A DNA stretch of 64,000 nt from a bacterium (lineage in GTDB: Bacteria > Desulfobacterota > Binatia > DP-6), in assembly GCA_026129405.1 (NCBI GenBank), contig JAHCID010000001.1:1271237-1335236 (forward strand). The letters are read 5' to 3'. Shown here piece after piece: positions 36,664-53,484 of the stretch (the first letter of the stretch is position 1; the number at the start of each line of letters is the position of its first letter). The translations under genes and the position numbers were made by a program. The notes below the pieces were generated by a model that did not search any database, was not told the DNA's origin, and saw only the letters and a list, made by a program, of their open reading frames with translations.

Positions 36664-37884
36664 CTACTGGATCACCGAGCCGAGCTTGAAGATCGGCAGG
36701 TACATCGAGACCACGAGGCCGCCGATCACCACGCCGAGGAACAGGATCACGGCGGGCTCCAGCAGCGACATGAGATTCGCGACCGTGTTGTCGACCTCGT
36801 CGTCGTAGAAGTCGGCGATCTTGCCGAGCATGGCGTCGAGCGCGCCCGTGGTCTCGCCGACCGCGATCATCTGGCAGACCATGGGCGGGAACACCTTCGC
36901 CTCGATCAGCGGCTCCGCGATCGTGCGCCCGCTGGCGATGCTCTGCCGCGCCTCGAACAGCGCCTTCTCGATCACCTTGTTGCCCGCCGTGCGGGCCGTG
37001 ATGTTGAGCGCGTCGAGGATCGGGACGCCCGACGAGACGAGCGTCGAGAGCGTGCGCGTGAAGCGCGCCACCGACGACTTGCGGATCAGCTCGCCGAACA
37101 CCGGGATGCGCAGCGCGATGCGGTCGATCTGCATGCGCCCTTTGTCGGTGCGGTAGGCCATGCGGAAGCCGACGGCGGCGATCACCGGGATCATCGCCAG
37201 GTACCAGACGTAGGCGATCACGAAGTTCGAGAGATTGATCACGAACTGCGTGGGCGCGGGCAGGTCGGCGCCGAAGCTCTGGAAGACCTCGGCGAACACG
37301 GGGATCACGAAGATCAGCAGGATGGCCGTGACCAGCACCGCGGCCATCACGATGCAGGCCGGGTAGATCATCGCGCCCTTGATCTTGCTCTTCAGCTGCG
37401 CGGCCTTCTCGAGGTACTGCGCCAGGCGCTGCAGGATCGTGTCGAGGATACCGCCGATCTCGCCGGCCTGGACGAGGCTCGTGTAGAGCTCGCTGAACAC
37501 CGTCGGGTGCTTCTTGGCGGCGTCGGCGAGCGTGCTGCCCGACTCGACGTCGTCCCGCAGGTCGTTGATCGTCTTGCGGAAGACCTTGTTCTCGGTCTGG
37601 CCGGCGAGGATCTGCAGGCACTGCATGATCGGCAGGCCGGCGTTGATCATGGTCGCGAACTGGCGCGTGAAGATGACGATGTCGCGTCCCTTCACCGCGG
37701 CGCCGAGCGACGGCAGCTTGAGCTCGTAGTCGAGCCCCTTGCCCTTCTCCTTGATCTTGGCGGGAATCGGCTGGATGCGCTGCGTGCGCAGGCGGATGAT
37801 CACCGCCTCGCGGCTGGTCGCCTCCATCTCGCCGGCGAGCGTCTCACCCTTCGGCGAGACCCCGGCCCACTTGTACATCGCCAT
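36664..37884 (-). CDS. pilC: Type IV pilus inner-membrane platform protein PilC
   Basis: A 406-aa polytopic protein of the GspF/PilC family that links the cytoplasmic ATPases to the pilus base. The N-terminal MAMYKWAGVSPKGE and two similar T2SSF domains with hydrophobic helices and E-x-G-G stretches (QAGEIGGIL, AVGETTGALD) are visible; the end is SMYLPIFKLGSVIQ. It lies after pilT with 24 bases between and before pilA. Length is typical. Confidence 0.95.
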   Translation of the reverse strand: MAMYKWAGVSPKGETLAGEMEATSREAVIIRLRTQRIQPIPAKIKEKGKGLDYELKLPSLGAAVKGRDIVIFTRQFATMINAGLPIMQCLQILAGQTENKVFRKTINDLRDDVESGSTLADAAKKHPTVFSELYTSLVQAGEIGGILDTILQRLAQYLEKAAQLKSKIKGAMIYPACIVMAAVLVTAILLIFVIPVFAEVFQSFGADLPAPTQFVINLSNFVIAYVWYLAMIPVIAAVGFRMAYRTDKGRMQIDRIALRIPVFGELIRKSSVARFTRTLSTLVSSGVPILDALNITARTAGNKVIEKALFEARQSIASGRTIAEPLIEAKVFPPMVCQMIAVGETTGALDAMLGKIADFYDDEVDNTVANLMSLLEPAVILFLGVVIGGLVVSMYLPIFKLGSVIQ

Positions 37885-37908
37885 CGGTCGTCCTTTCCGC
37901 GGGAGACG

Positions 37909-39006
<1,098 letters not shown>

Positions 39007-39224
39007 CGCAGCGCAGAAAGCAGGCCGCGTGCCACGCGCAGGGGCGCGTGCCCGCGCGGTTTCGCCGCTGCCGGCCGTCATCGCAGCGTCGGCGCGCCAT
39101 CGACGCCGCCACGGGCGGGACAAAACGGTGCAGGGACGTTGCACCCGCCGTACGGCGTCTGCGCCGGCGTGCAGCACGGCGTTGCGCGGCGTTCACGTGC
39201 GACGCCGCAACGCGCGCGCGGCCG

Positions 39225-40906
<1,682 letters not shown>

Positions 40907-40916
<10 letters not shown>

Positions 40917-41803
40917 GCGTGCGCTCCGACGCTGCGCGACGCGGCGACGCCCGGCAAGGCGAGCCCCGCACTACGCAGCGCCAACGCCATCGCCGCCACC
41001 GGCGCGGGACCGCCGGTCCAGCCGGCGAAGGCGAGCGCACCCTGGTGGAGGAGCATGCCGGCGCCGTCCTGCGTGCGGCGTCCGGCCTTCGCGGCGGCAC
41101 GCAGCCAGCGCGACGGCCGCGGGCCGTAGACGAGATCGACGAACACGCACGACCGCGGGGTGAGGGCGTGACGGACGGCGACGGTCTCGCCCGTGAGGCC
41201 CCCGGGGGTCGTGTTCACCACCAGGGCAGCATCGCCGAGGATCGCGCGAGTCTCCAGCCCGCCCAGTCCCACGGCGGCGATGGTCGCGTCGCCGAGCGCC
41301 GCGAGCCGCTCGGCCAGCGCGGCGCCGCGCGACGGCGTGCGGTTGGCGATGGTGAGACGGGCGCAGCCGGCGTCGACGAGCGCCGCACCGACGGCGCGTG
41401 CGCTGCCGCCGGCGCCGATCACGACGACCCGGGAGCCGCGCAGTCGCAGCCCGCGGGGCAGGGCGCGCACGAAGCCGCGGCCGTCGGTGTTGTCGCCGGC
41501 GATACGGCCACGGCGCAGCGTCAAGGTGTTGACCGCGCCGGCGCGCCGCGCGGCGGCGGTGAGGGCGTCGCACAGCGGCAGCACGGTCTCCTTGAGCGGC
41601 ACCGTGAGGTTCAGCCCCGGGACGCCGAGCCGCCGGGCTTCGTCGAGGGCGTCGGGTAGCTGCTCCGGCGCGACGCGGAAGCGCAGGTAGCAGTGCGGCA
41701 GGCCGCGCGCGGCGAACGCCGCGTTGTGCATCGCCGGCGAGAGAGAATGGTCGACGGGGTCGCCGAGAACCCCGAATACCCGCGCCTGCACGTCGGACCC
41801 CAT
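40907..41803 (-). CDS. aroE: Shikimate dehydrogenase
   Basis: A 298-aa NADP enzyme (3-dehydroshikimate to shikimate) of the aromatic amino acid pathway. It has HSLSPAMHNAAF near residue 19, the LNLTVPLKE catalytic Lys, GAGGSARAVG nucleotide site with NRTP next to it, and NTDGRGF. It ends 10 bases inside pilB. aroE directly before pilB is a known arrangement in Myxococcus- and Geobacter-like genomes, so it is probably the first gene of the pilus operon here. Confidence 0.92.
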
Positions 41804-41881
41804 GCCTTCCTCGTGGGGCCGGCACGCATGGAGACGCCGTGCCGACCGCCCTGTTGGTGTCGGCCGGTGGTCGGCCGATCT

Positions 41882-44713
<2,832 letters not shown>

Positions 44714-44788
44714 CGGCGTCCTCCCTGCGGAAGGACGGTTGCTACCGGAGGAAGTAGCGGTAATCAACGCACATCGGCGCGCCGGACG

Positions 44789-45541
44789 TCAGCGCACGAG
44801 GCCGCCCAGGAACGCGCGCGAGCGCAGCGGACCGTGCGTCACGGAGCCCACCAGCTGCTCGGCGACGGCGTGCATCTCGGATGCCCACGACGGCGCCCCC
44901 GGCCGGGTGTCGGACAGCGCCGCGGCGCGCTGGCTCGCACCCGCGAGCGGTCCGTCGGCGAGCAGGGCCAGCGCCAGCGCCACCGCGCCCCGCACCGGCC
45001 GCACGGGATGATCCTCGGGCACGCAGCCGCGGCAGAGGAGACCCGCATGGTGCGCGTCGAGATAGAGCATGCCGCCGTCCTGGGCCGGGGCGTTGCAGTC
45101 CCGGCAGCGGTCGATGGCCGGCGCCCAGCCGCTGGCCGCGAGGAGGTGCATCTCGAAGGCGCGCAGGAGCGGCGGCGGCGGCGTGCCGGCGTCGAGCAGC
45201 GCGAGCGCCTCGCCGACGAGGCCGTACACCTCCGCCCCCGGCTCGCGGCCCATCACCATGCGGTCGGTCAGCTCGAGGACGTAGGTTCCCGCCGCCCAGC
45301 GGTCGAGGTCCTCGGTGAACCCCCGCAGGGGGGCGATCAGCTCGCAGCGCAGCAGGAACGCCAGGTCGGACGCGGGGCGCAGGCGGAAGACGACCCGCAC
45401 GTTGACGAACGGCTCCAGCGTCCCCCCGAAGCGCTTGCGCGAGTTCTTCGCCCCTTTCGCGATCCCGGTGAGCTTGCCGTGGTCGCGGGTGATGAAGGTG
45501 ACGATGCGGTCCGACTCGCCGTAGGAGCGAGTCCGCAGCAC
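44789..45541 (-). CDS. recO: DNA repair protein RecO
   Basis: A 250-aa RecO that loads RecA in recombination repair. It has the OB-fold N-terminus VLRTRSYGESDRIVTFIT, GIAKGAKNSRKRFGG, and the Cys-containing region CRDCNAP...GLLCRGC resembling the zinc site. In-frame coding-like sequence (SVLEIATPAY) continues upstream to about 45571 with no ATG, GTG or TTG before the in-frame TAG, so the true start may be non-canonical or lost; the GTG is used here. Divergent from grpE. Confidence 0.85.
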   Translation of the reverse strand: MLRTRSYGESDRIVTFITRDHGKLTGIAKGAKNSRKRFGGTLEPFVNVRVVFRLRPASDLAFLLRCELIAPLRGFTEDLDRWAAGTYVLELTDRMVMGREPGAEVYGLVGEALALLDAGTPPPPLLRAFEMHLLAASGWAPAIDRCRDCNAPAQDGGMLYLDAHHAGLLCRGCVPEDHPVRPVRGAVALALALLADGPLAGASQRAAALSDTRPGAPSWASEMHAVAEQLVGSVTHGPLRSRAFLGGLVR

Positions 45542-45611
45542 GTACGCGGGCGTGGCGATCTCGAGGACGCTGATTCCCGCCGGCTACCACCCGATCTTTG
45601 CGACCGCAACC

Positions 45612-45640
45612 TTGACAAACAGGGTTCTGGTGCCTAGCTG
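45612..45640 (+). promoter_or_regulatory. Candidate promoter of the grpE-dnaK-dnaJ operon
   Basis: A perfect TTGACA -35 (45612-45617) is followed after 17 bases by a weak TAGCTG. It lies 43 bases before grpE. No CIRCE inverted repeat and no hrcA gene are visible here. It could also be read as part of a sigma-32-type promoter (CTTGAC), so the class is uncertain. Confidence 0.4.
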
Positions 45641-45682
45641 CCCCGACGCCCGCCGGCCGCCGTGCGCCCGGGCACCCATGCC

Positions 45683-46249
45683 ATGACGGATCACGACGAT
45701 CGCAAGGACCCCCACGAGACCGCCGGAGCCGAAGCCGGCGCCCCCCCCGATCGGATCGCCGCGCTCGAAGCCGATCTGGCGGCCGCCCGCGAGGAGGCCC
45801 GTGCCGCCAACGACCGCTGGGTGCGCGAGCGGGCCGACCTCGAGAACGTGAAGAGACGCGCCCAGCGCGAGCGCGGCGATGCCGTGCGCTACGGCAACGA
45901 GGCGCTGGTGAAGGATCTGCTCCCCGTCGTCGACAACCTCGAGCGTGCACTCAAGGCGACGGGCGCGGCCGCCCAGGGCGCCCTCGTGGAGGGGGTCGGG
46001 ATGGTCGTGAAGTCGCTCCTCGACGTGCTGGAGCGCCACGGTGTGACCCGCATCGCGTCCCACGGTGCGGCGTTCGACCCGGCCCATCACGAGGCCGTCG
46101 CCCACGTCGAGAGCGCGGAGCATCCGCCCAACGCCGTGATCGAGGAGCACCAGCCCGGCTACCGGCTCCACGAGCGCCTGCTGCGACCCGCGCTGGTGAC
46201 CGTCGCAAAGGGCAATCCCAACCTTGCCAACCCCCAGGGTGGTGATTAA
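45683..46249 (+). CDS. grpE: Co-chaperone GrpE
   Basis: A 188-aa nucleotide-exchange factor for DnaK. An acidic N-terminus (TDHDDRKDPHETAG) leads to a long coiled coil (about residues 25-85), then the beta-domain with VVDNLERALKAT and NAVIEEHQPGYRLHERLLRPALVTVAKG. The start is the second ATG, 45683, preferred to the GTG at 45662 because of family length. dnaK follows in 24 bases. Confidence 0.93.
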   Translation: MTDHDDRKDPHETAGAEAGAPPDRIAALEADLAAAREEARAANDRWVRERADLENVKRRAQRERGDAVRYGNEALVKDLLPVVDNLERALKATGAAAQGALVEGVGMVVKSLLDVLERHGVTRIASHGAAFDPAHHEAVAHVESAEHPPNAVIEEHQPGYRLHERLLRPALVTVAKGNPNLANPQGGD

Positions 46250-46273
46250 AGCGCCCGACGAGGAGAACCGTAC

Positions 46274-48187
<1,914 letters not shown>

Positions 48188-48231
48188 GTGCGCGGCCCGG
48201 TGAGACGGCCGTGCGACCGATGACCGGCGGG

Positions 48232-48263
48232 GGCCCCCATTCGCGGAGACGCGGGTGGGGGCC
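48232..48263 (+). other. Dna K-J intercistronic hairpin with GNRA loop
   Basis: A 14-bp stem (two G-U pairs) with a GAGA tetraloop lies between dnaK and dnaJ, 22 bases before the dnaJ start. It lacks a T tail, so processing or mRNA stability or partial attenuation is more likely than full termination. Confidence 0.6.
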
Positions 48264-48284
48264 TTCCGTGTATTCGGGGTGGAC

Positions 48285-49400
48285 GTGAAGCGCGACTATT
48301 ACGAGGTGCTCGGGGTCTCCCGAGGCGTGGGCGACGACGAGCTGAAGAAGGCCTTCCGCAAGCTCGCGTTGCAGTACCACCCCGACCGCAACCCGGGTGA
48401 CCGCGAAGCGGAGGAGCGCTTCAAGGAGCTCAACGAGGCCTACCAGGTGCTCTGCGACGCCGAGCGCCGGGCCGCGTACGACCGCTTCGGGCACGCGGCG
48501 TTCGAGCAGGGCGGCGGCTTCGACTTCGGGGCCGGGTTCGCCGCCGGCTTCGACGACATGCTGAACGACCTGTTCGGCGACTTCTTCGGCACCGGCGGTC
48601 GCCGCGGCGGGCGCACGCGTGCGCGCCGCGGCCAGGACATGCAGTACCGTCTCGACCTCACCTTCGAGGAGGCCGCGCGCGGCGCCGAGAAGCAGATCGA
48701 GATCCCGCGCATGTCGCCGTGCGCCACCTGCGGCGGACAGGGGGCGAAGCCGGGGACGAAGGCGAAGACCTGCGGCCAGTGCCGCGGCTCCGGCCAGATC
48801 CGCTTCCAGCAGGGCTTCTTCTCGATCGCGAAGACCTGCGGCGCGTGCAACGGCCAGGGCCAGGTGATCGCGAATCCGTGCCCCGACTGCAGCGGCGGCG
48901 GCGTGCAGCGCACGCAGCACACGCTCAGCGTGAAGGTGCCGGCCGGCGTCGACACCGGCTCGCGTCTCAAGCTGCGCGGCGAGGGCGAGGCCGGGGCGGG
49001 CGGCGGTCCGGCGGGCGACCTCTACATCCTCTGTCAGGTCGCGGAGCATCCGATCTTCCAGCGCGACGGCAACGACGTCGTCTGCGACGTGCCGGTGAGC
49101 TTCGCACAGGCGGCGCTCGGCACCGAGGTCGAGGTGCCGACGCTGAACGGCGCGCGCAAGGTGAAGGTGCCGGCGGGGACGCAGGGCGGGGCGGCCTTTC
49201 GCCTGCGCGGTCTCGGCGTGCCCGACCCGGCGTCGGGCTACGACGTCGGCGACCAGGTGGTGCGCATCATCGTCGAGACCCCGCGCAAGCTCTCGCCGAA
49301 GCAGCGCGAGCTGCTCGAGGAGTTCGCGAAGATATCCGGCGAAGAGGTGCACCCGCTCTCGAAGAGCTTCTTCGAGAAGGTGAAGTCGCTCCTCGGCTGA
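48285..49400 (+). CDS. dnaJ: Co-chaperone DnaJ
   Basis: A 371-aa Hsp40. J-domain with HPDRNPGD near residue 33, a Gly/Phe region ([11 protein letters not shown]), then four zinc-binding CxxCxGxG-like repeats ([34 protein letters not shown]) and C-terminal client-binding domains. It is a type I DnaJ. The GTG at 48285 begins [11 protein letters not shown], the family N-terminus; the upstream frame adds a non-family leader. The repeats show only four Cys pairs as expected. Confidence 0.95.
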   Translation: MKRDYYEVLGVSRGVGDDELKKAFRKLALQYHPDRNPGDREAEERFKELNEAYQVLCDAERRAAYDRFGHAAFEQGGGFDFGAGFAAGFDDMLNDLFGDFFGTGGRRGGRTRARRGQDMQYRLDLTFEEAARGAEKQIEIPRMSPCATCGGQGAKPGTKAKTCGQCRGSGQIRFQQGFFSIAKTCGACNGQGQVIANPCPDCSGGGVQRTQHTLSVKVPAGVDTGSRLKLRGEGEAGAGGGPAGDLYILCQVAEHPIFQRDGNDVVCDVPVSFAQAALGTEVEVPTLNGARKVKVPAGTQGGAAFRLRGLGVPDPASGYDVGDQVVRIIVETPRKLSPKQRELLEEFAKISGEEVHPLSKSFFEKVKSLLG

Positions 49401-49408
49401 GACGGCCG

Positions 49409-50352
49409 ATGCCGCGCCGCCTCCGCGACCTCGGCGAGCACGGCTTCCTCGGCCGCCTGCTGCCGCGCCTGCACGCGGCGGGCGGCCGCGTCCTCGTCGG
49501 ACCCGGCGACGACGCCGCGGCTCTCCGTTCCGGCCGCCGCCCGCTCCTCTGGACCATCGACGCCCTCGCCGAGGGCACACACTTCCGACTCGGCTGGGAG
49601 ACGCCCGCCGCGCTCGGGCGGCGCGCCTTCCGCGTCAACGCCAGCGACCTCGCCGCCATGGGCGGCACCCCGGTGGCGGCGCTGGTCGCGATCGAGGCGC
49701 CGCCGTCGCTGCCGGCGTCGGTGCTGGGCGGCGTCATGCGCGGGCTCGTCGCCGACGCGCGGCGCGCCGGCGCGGCCGTCGTCGGCAGCAACCTCGCCGC
49801 CAGGCCGGCGGCTCGTCGTCACGGTGGCGCTCCTCGGCGGGCCCCGGGCCGGGTCGTCACGCAGGCCGCGGCGCGCCCGGCGACCTGCTCCTCGTCACCG
49901 GCACGCTCGGCGGCGCCGGGCTCGCCGTGCGCGCTGCTGCGCCGACGCCGCGTGCGCCGGCCGGCCGTGCCGTCGCGGCTCGCGGCCGGCCGTGCGCTCG
50001 CCCGCGTCGCGCACGCCGCCGTCGACGTCAGCGACGGGCCTGCTCCAGGACGCGGGCCACGTGGCCCGCGCGAGCAACGTCGCGATCGAGCTCGACGCGG
50101 CGGCGTTGCCGGTCGCGCCGGCGTGCCGCCGCGCGCTCGACGCGGCGGCGCCGGCGTTCGTCGCGTCGGCCAGGCGAGGACTACAGGCTCCTCGCGGCGG
50201 TGCCGCCCGGCCGCCTGCCGGCGCTGCGCGACCTCGGCTGCCGGCTCACGGCCGTCGGCCGCGTGCACGCGGGGCGTCCCGCCGTGCGGCTGGTCGACGC
50301 GCAGGGCCGGCCCGTGCGGCTCCGCCGGGGCGGCTTCGACCACTTCCGCTGA
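49409..50352 (+). pseudogene. thiL: Thiamine-monophosphate kinase (thiL) with five +1 frameshifts
   Basis: The frames together give a complete ThiL: GPGDDAAAL, TIDALAEGTHFRLGW, NASDLAAMGG and GVMRGLVADARRAGAAVVGSN in frame one, then RLVVTVALLGG, then GARPGDLLLVTGTLGG, then AAVDVSDG, LLQDAGHVARASNVAIE, and GEDYRLLAAV to a stop at 50352. Each joint is explained by one extra base, near 49802, 49863, 49933, 50037 and 50172. ThiL makes thiamine diphosphate, so it is normally needed; dense recent insertions make sequence error likely, but a true pseudogene cannot be excluded. Confidence 0.75.
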
Positions 50353-50410
50353 CGGCGCCCGACGACGGCTTGCCCGTACGGAGCCCCGGGGCTAACGGTG
50401 GCCTTCGCCC

Positions 50411-51181
50411 ATGGACCGCCAGCAACTCGTCGCGCTGCTCGAGGCGGTCGCCCGCGGCACGTGTCCCGTCGACGAGGCCCTCGCCCGCCTGCGCACGATG
50501 CCCTTCGAGGACCTCGGGTTCGCGCGTGTCGATCATCACCGCGGGCTGCGGACCGGCGTGCCCGAGGTGATCTTCGGCGAGGGCAAGACGCCGGAGCAGG
50601 TGATCGCCATCGCCGAGCGGCTCGCGACCACCGAGGCGAACGTGCTCGTGACCCGGCTCGCCGCCGAGGCGGGCGCGGCGCTCGTCGCGGCGGTGCCCGG
50701 CTTCACCTATGCACCGCTGCCGCGCGTCGCGGTGCGGCGCGCGCGGCCGCACCTGCCGGGCGCCACCGGCACGGTGCTGGTCGTCGCTGCGGGCACGGCC
50801 GATCTGCCGGTCGCCGAGGAGGCGGCGCTGTGCGCCGAGACCATGGGTCTCACGGTCGAGCGCCTGTGGGACGTCGGCGTCTCCGGCCTGCACCGGCTGC
50901 TCGCGGAGCGCGAGCGGCTGTGGGCGGCGTCGGTGCTGATCGTGGTCGCGGGCATGGAGGGCGCGCTGCCGAGCGTCGTCGGCGGGCTCGTGCAGCGGCC
51001 GGTGATCGCCGTGCCGACGAGCGTCGGCTACGGCGCCAGCTACAAGGGACTCGCCGCGCTGCTCGGCATGCTCTCGAGCTGCGCCGCCGGTCTCACGGTC
51101 GTCAACATCGACAACGGGTTCGGAGCGGCCGCCGCCGCGGCGCGCATCATGCTGCCGCACCCCGACGAGGAGAGCACCTGA
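50411..51181 (+). CDS. larB: LarB-like pyridinium-3,5-biscarboxylate synthase homologue
   Basis: A 256-aa protein matching LarB, the carboxylase/hydrolase that starts biosynthesis of the nickel-pincer cofactor of lactate racemase from nicotinic acid adenine dinucleotide. It has GEGKTPEQ, the VVAAGTADLPVAEEAA PurE-like loop and VVAGMEGALPSVVGGL with PVIAVPTSVGYGASYKG. It is full length. Partners LarC and LarE are not in this window. The next gene starts on the last base of the stop codon, so they are coupled. Confidence 0.85.
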   Translation: MDRQQLVALLEAVARGTCPVDEALARLRTMPFEDLGFARVDHHRGLRTGVPEVIFGEGKTPEQVIAIAERLATTEANVLVTRLAAEAGAALVAAVPGFTYAPLPRVAVRRARPHLPGATGTVLVVAAGTADLPVAEEAALCAETMGLTVERLWDVGVSGLHRLLAERERLWAASVLIVVAGMEGALPSVVGGLVQRPVIAVPTSVGYGASYKGLAALLGMLSSCAAGLTVVNIDNGFGAAAAAARIMLPHPDEEST

Positions 51182-51705
51182 TGCGACGCTGGTATGCGCT
51201 GTCGGCGATCGGTCGCGATCGTCCCGGCATCGTGGCCGATCTGGCCGAGCTGATCTACGACTGCGACTGCAACCTCGAGGACTCGCGCATGACGATCCTC
51301 GGCTCGGAGTTCGCGGTCCTCCTGCTGCTGTCGGGGCAGGGCGAGGAGGTGGAGCGACGCCTCTCGTCGGGCTGCAAGCGCCTCGAGTGGGAGAAGCGCC
51401 TGACGGTGTTCTTCCGCCCGCTCGACGAGGTGCCCGACACCACGCCGCCGCGCGGCACGCCGCTCGAGTGCGTGGTCACCGGTGTCGACAAGGCAGGCAT
51501 CGTGGCGCGCGTCGCGCGCATCGTCGCCGACCAGGGGGCGAACATCCTCGATCTGCAGTCCGAGCTGCGGCCGGAGCCCGAGACGGGCACGCCGATGTAC
51601 ACGATGCGGCTGCGCCTCGTGGTGCCGCCGGATCGGGATCCGCGCTCGCTGCGCGAGGCGCTCGAGAAGGTGGCGGCCGAGCTGCGCGTCGACCTGAGCG
51701 TCTGA
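51181..51705 (+). CDS. Tandem ACT-domain protein (GcvR-like)
   Basis: A 174-aa protein made of two ACT domains: ALSAIGRDRPGIVADLAELIYD (residues 6-27) and CVVTGVDKAGIVARVARIVADQGANI (about 98-123). Such proteins bind small ligands, often amino acids; GcvR controls glycine cleavage by blocking GcvA, but that role is not shown here. It starts with an ATG that shares the A of larB's TGA, so it is co-translated with larB. No DNA-binding domain. Confidence 0.85.
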   Translation: MRRWYALSAIGRDRPGIVADLAELIYDCDCNLEDSRMTILGSEFAVLLLLSGQGEEVERRLSSGCKRLEWEKRLTVFFRPLDEVPDTTPPRGTPLECVVTGVDKAGIVARVARIVADQGANILDLQSELRPEPETGTPMYTMRLRLVVPPDRDPRSLREALEKVAAELRVDLSV

Positions 51706-51876
51706 GCGGCGGGCTCGGCCGCTCAGCGCCGGGTCGGCCACCGGCGCGCGCCCGTTCTCGATCCGGCCGGCATCGAGGTCGCAGCCGACGCCGACGTCGT
51801 ACCAGCGGCGGCGGCCAGCGGCGCACGCGCCGGTGCGGCGCAGGAAGGTGCGGCGGCCGACCGTCGGCCTCGGCGG

Positions 51877-52608
51877 CTACGGCGCCAGCTGCGACGGCCC
51901 GCGCAGCAGGTCGAGTCCGAGCGCCGGCGCCTGCGGCGCCTCGCTCCACGCCAGCGCGATCGTCGTCGTCGACGCCGGCCGTACGGTGTCCATCACGATC
52001 TCGCCGGGCTTCGGCCGCCCGCCGACGCTCGTGTAGCCGGCGTCGCGGCGCATCTTCACGAGGTTGCTGATCGACTCCTCGTAGTACTTCGTGCGCGTGA
52101 CCGCCGACTGCGCCGGGTCGAAGGTCTCGACGACGAGCGCGTAGGGCGACGGCGGCGGCGGCGCCCAGGTGAGGACGGTGCCCATCGGGCCGGTGTCGCT
52201 GATTTGGGGCGTGCGGCGCGTGAGCGGGCTCACGACGGCGAGGTCGGACAGCAGCACGTTGCTGCCGTCGAGCGTCGCGTCGGGCGCGGCCTTGCGCAGG
52301 CGGGCGCCGTCGCGCACGACGACCTTCCCGGGTTTCACGAGCGCGCGGGTGCCGGCCCTGGTCTCGACGTAGCGCACGCGGCCGCGCTGGAGCACGACAC
52401 CGGCGTCGCTCGCGCCGTCGCGCCCGACGGTGGCGGTGGCGCGGACGGGGATCGGCGCGGCGGCGGCATGGGCGGCGGCGGCGAGCAGGTCGTCCGCCTG
52501 GGCGGCCCGGACGGGCGGCGGAGCGACCGATGAGGCGGCGAGCATCGCGCCGGCGAGCGCCGGCACGAGCAACGCGCGCCGGCACCGGCTATGTTGGTGG
52601 CGCGGCAT
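51877..52608 (-). CDS. Secreted LolA/outer-membrane-lipoprotein-sorting-like protein
   Basis: A 243-aa periplasmic-type protein with a Sec signal ending VRA (residues 20-35). The rest is beta-rich with VRYVETRAGTRALVKPGKVVVRDGARL and GGRPKPGEIVMDTVRPAS, loosely like LolA/LolB-type or MucB lipid-handling barrels. I infer the fold only. It is divergent from the diheme cytochrome gene with 44 bases between, a likely shared promoter area. The 171 bases downstream to the ACT gene contain no clear gene. Confidence 0.5.
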   Translation of the reverse strand: MPRHQHSRCRRALLVPALAGAMLAASSVAPPPVRAAQADDLLAAAAHAAAAPIPVRATATVGRDGASDAGVVLQRGRVRYVETRAGTRALVKPGKVVVRDGARLRKAAPDATLDGSNVLLSDLAVVSPLTRRTPQISDTGPMGTVLTWAPPPPSPYALVVETFDPAQSAVTRTKYYEESISNLVKMRRDAGYTSVGGRPKPGEIVMDTVRPASTTTIALAWSEAPQAPALGLDLLRGPSQLAP

Positions 52609-52652
52609 GCGGGGATCATCGTGAAGGCGGCCGCGCGGATCAAGGAGAACGC

Positions 52653-53474
52653 ATGACGACGCCCGCTCGCCGCTGGATGCTGCTCGCGCTGGTGCTCGCC
52701 GTGGTGGTGGCGGCGCAGTCGGCCTGGCTGCTCTGGCCGTGGGCGCGGGAGCTGGTGTCGCCGTCCGAGGAGACGGCGGCGGCGCGCGGCTGGCGGCTCG
52801 CAGGCCAGCTCGGTTGCTTCGGCTGCCACGGCCCCGACGGCATCGGCGGGGTCGCGAATCCCGGCAGCAAGGAGGGCGAGGTTCCGGCGTTCACCGAGCA
52901 GACGCAGATGATGTACGTGAAGACGCCGCAGGACCTGCGCGAGTACGTCCTCGACGGCGCGCCGCGCCGCCGGCTCGACGATCCCGACTACGTCGCGCAG
53001 ATGCAGGCCGCGGCGTTGCACATGCCGGCGTACCGCGGCTTCGTCACCGACGCGCAGCTGGAGGACCTCGTCGTCTATCTGCGCGCGACCTCGGGCCAGC
53101 TGCTGCCGCACGGCAAGGACCTGAAGCCGCAGGAGCGCGGCTACGAGCTGGCCCTCGAGCTCGACTGCTTCGGCTGCCACGGCCCGCTCGGCGCCGGCGG
53201 CGTGCTGAACCCCGGCTCGTTCAAGGGCTATATCCCCGGCTTCTGGGGCGAGGACTTCGACGAGCTGGTCGCCGACGACGCCGAGCTGCGCGCGTGGATC
53301 GCCGACGGCCGCGTCCCGCGCATCGCCGACCATCCCGTCGGCGGGGTGTTCTTCGAGCGCCAGCGCGTGAAGATGCCGGCGTACGGGCGCTTCCTGCCCG
53401 CCGGCGACGTCGCGGCGCTCGCCGCCTACGTGCGCTGGGTCCGGGACGGCTCGTGGCGTCCCGAGCTCCAGTGA
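52653..53474 (+). CDS. Membrane-anchored diheme cytochrome c
   Basis: A 273-aa protein with an N-terminal membrane anchor (residues 9-31) and two cytochrome c domains, each with CFGCH (Cys55-His59 and again near residue 168). Likely axial Met ligands are in MPAYRGF and MPAYGRF, so both domains should be low-spin class I cytochromes. It would carry electrons in the periplasm. AAGGAG stands 7 bases before the ATG. The c-type maturation genes are not in this window. Confidence 0.9.
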   Translation: MTTPARRWMLLALVLAVVVAAQSAWLLWPWARELVSPSEETAAARGWRLAGQLGCFGCHGPDGIGGVANPGSKEGEVPAFTEQTQMMYVKTPQDLREYVLDGAPRRRLDDPDYVAQMQAAALHMPAYRGFVTDAQLEDLVVYLRATSGQLLPHGKDLKPQERGYELALELDCFGCHGPLGAGGVLNPGSFKGYIPGFWGEDFDELVADDAELRAWIADGRVPRIADHPVGGVFFERQRVKMPAYGRFLPAGDVAALAAYVRWVRDGSWRPELQ

Positions 53475-53484
53475 CGCGCCGTCG

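Noticed and set aside
45542-45682. CIRCE element or hrcA near the chaperone operon
   Set aside because: No TTAGCACTC-N9-GAGTGCTAA-like repeat and no hrcA reading frame found.
51706-51876. Possible minus-strand coding sequence (FLRRTGACAAGRRRWYDVGVGCDLD)
   Set aside because: It is short, without a start or family match, and could be read-through of GC-rich DNA.
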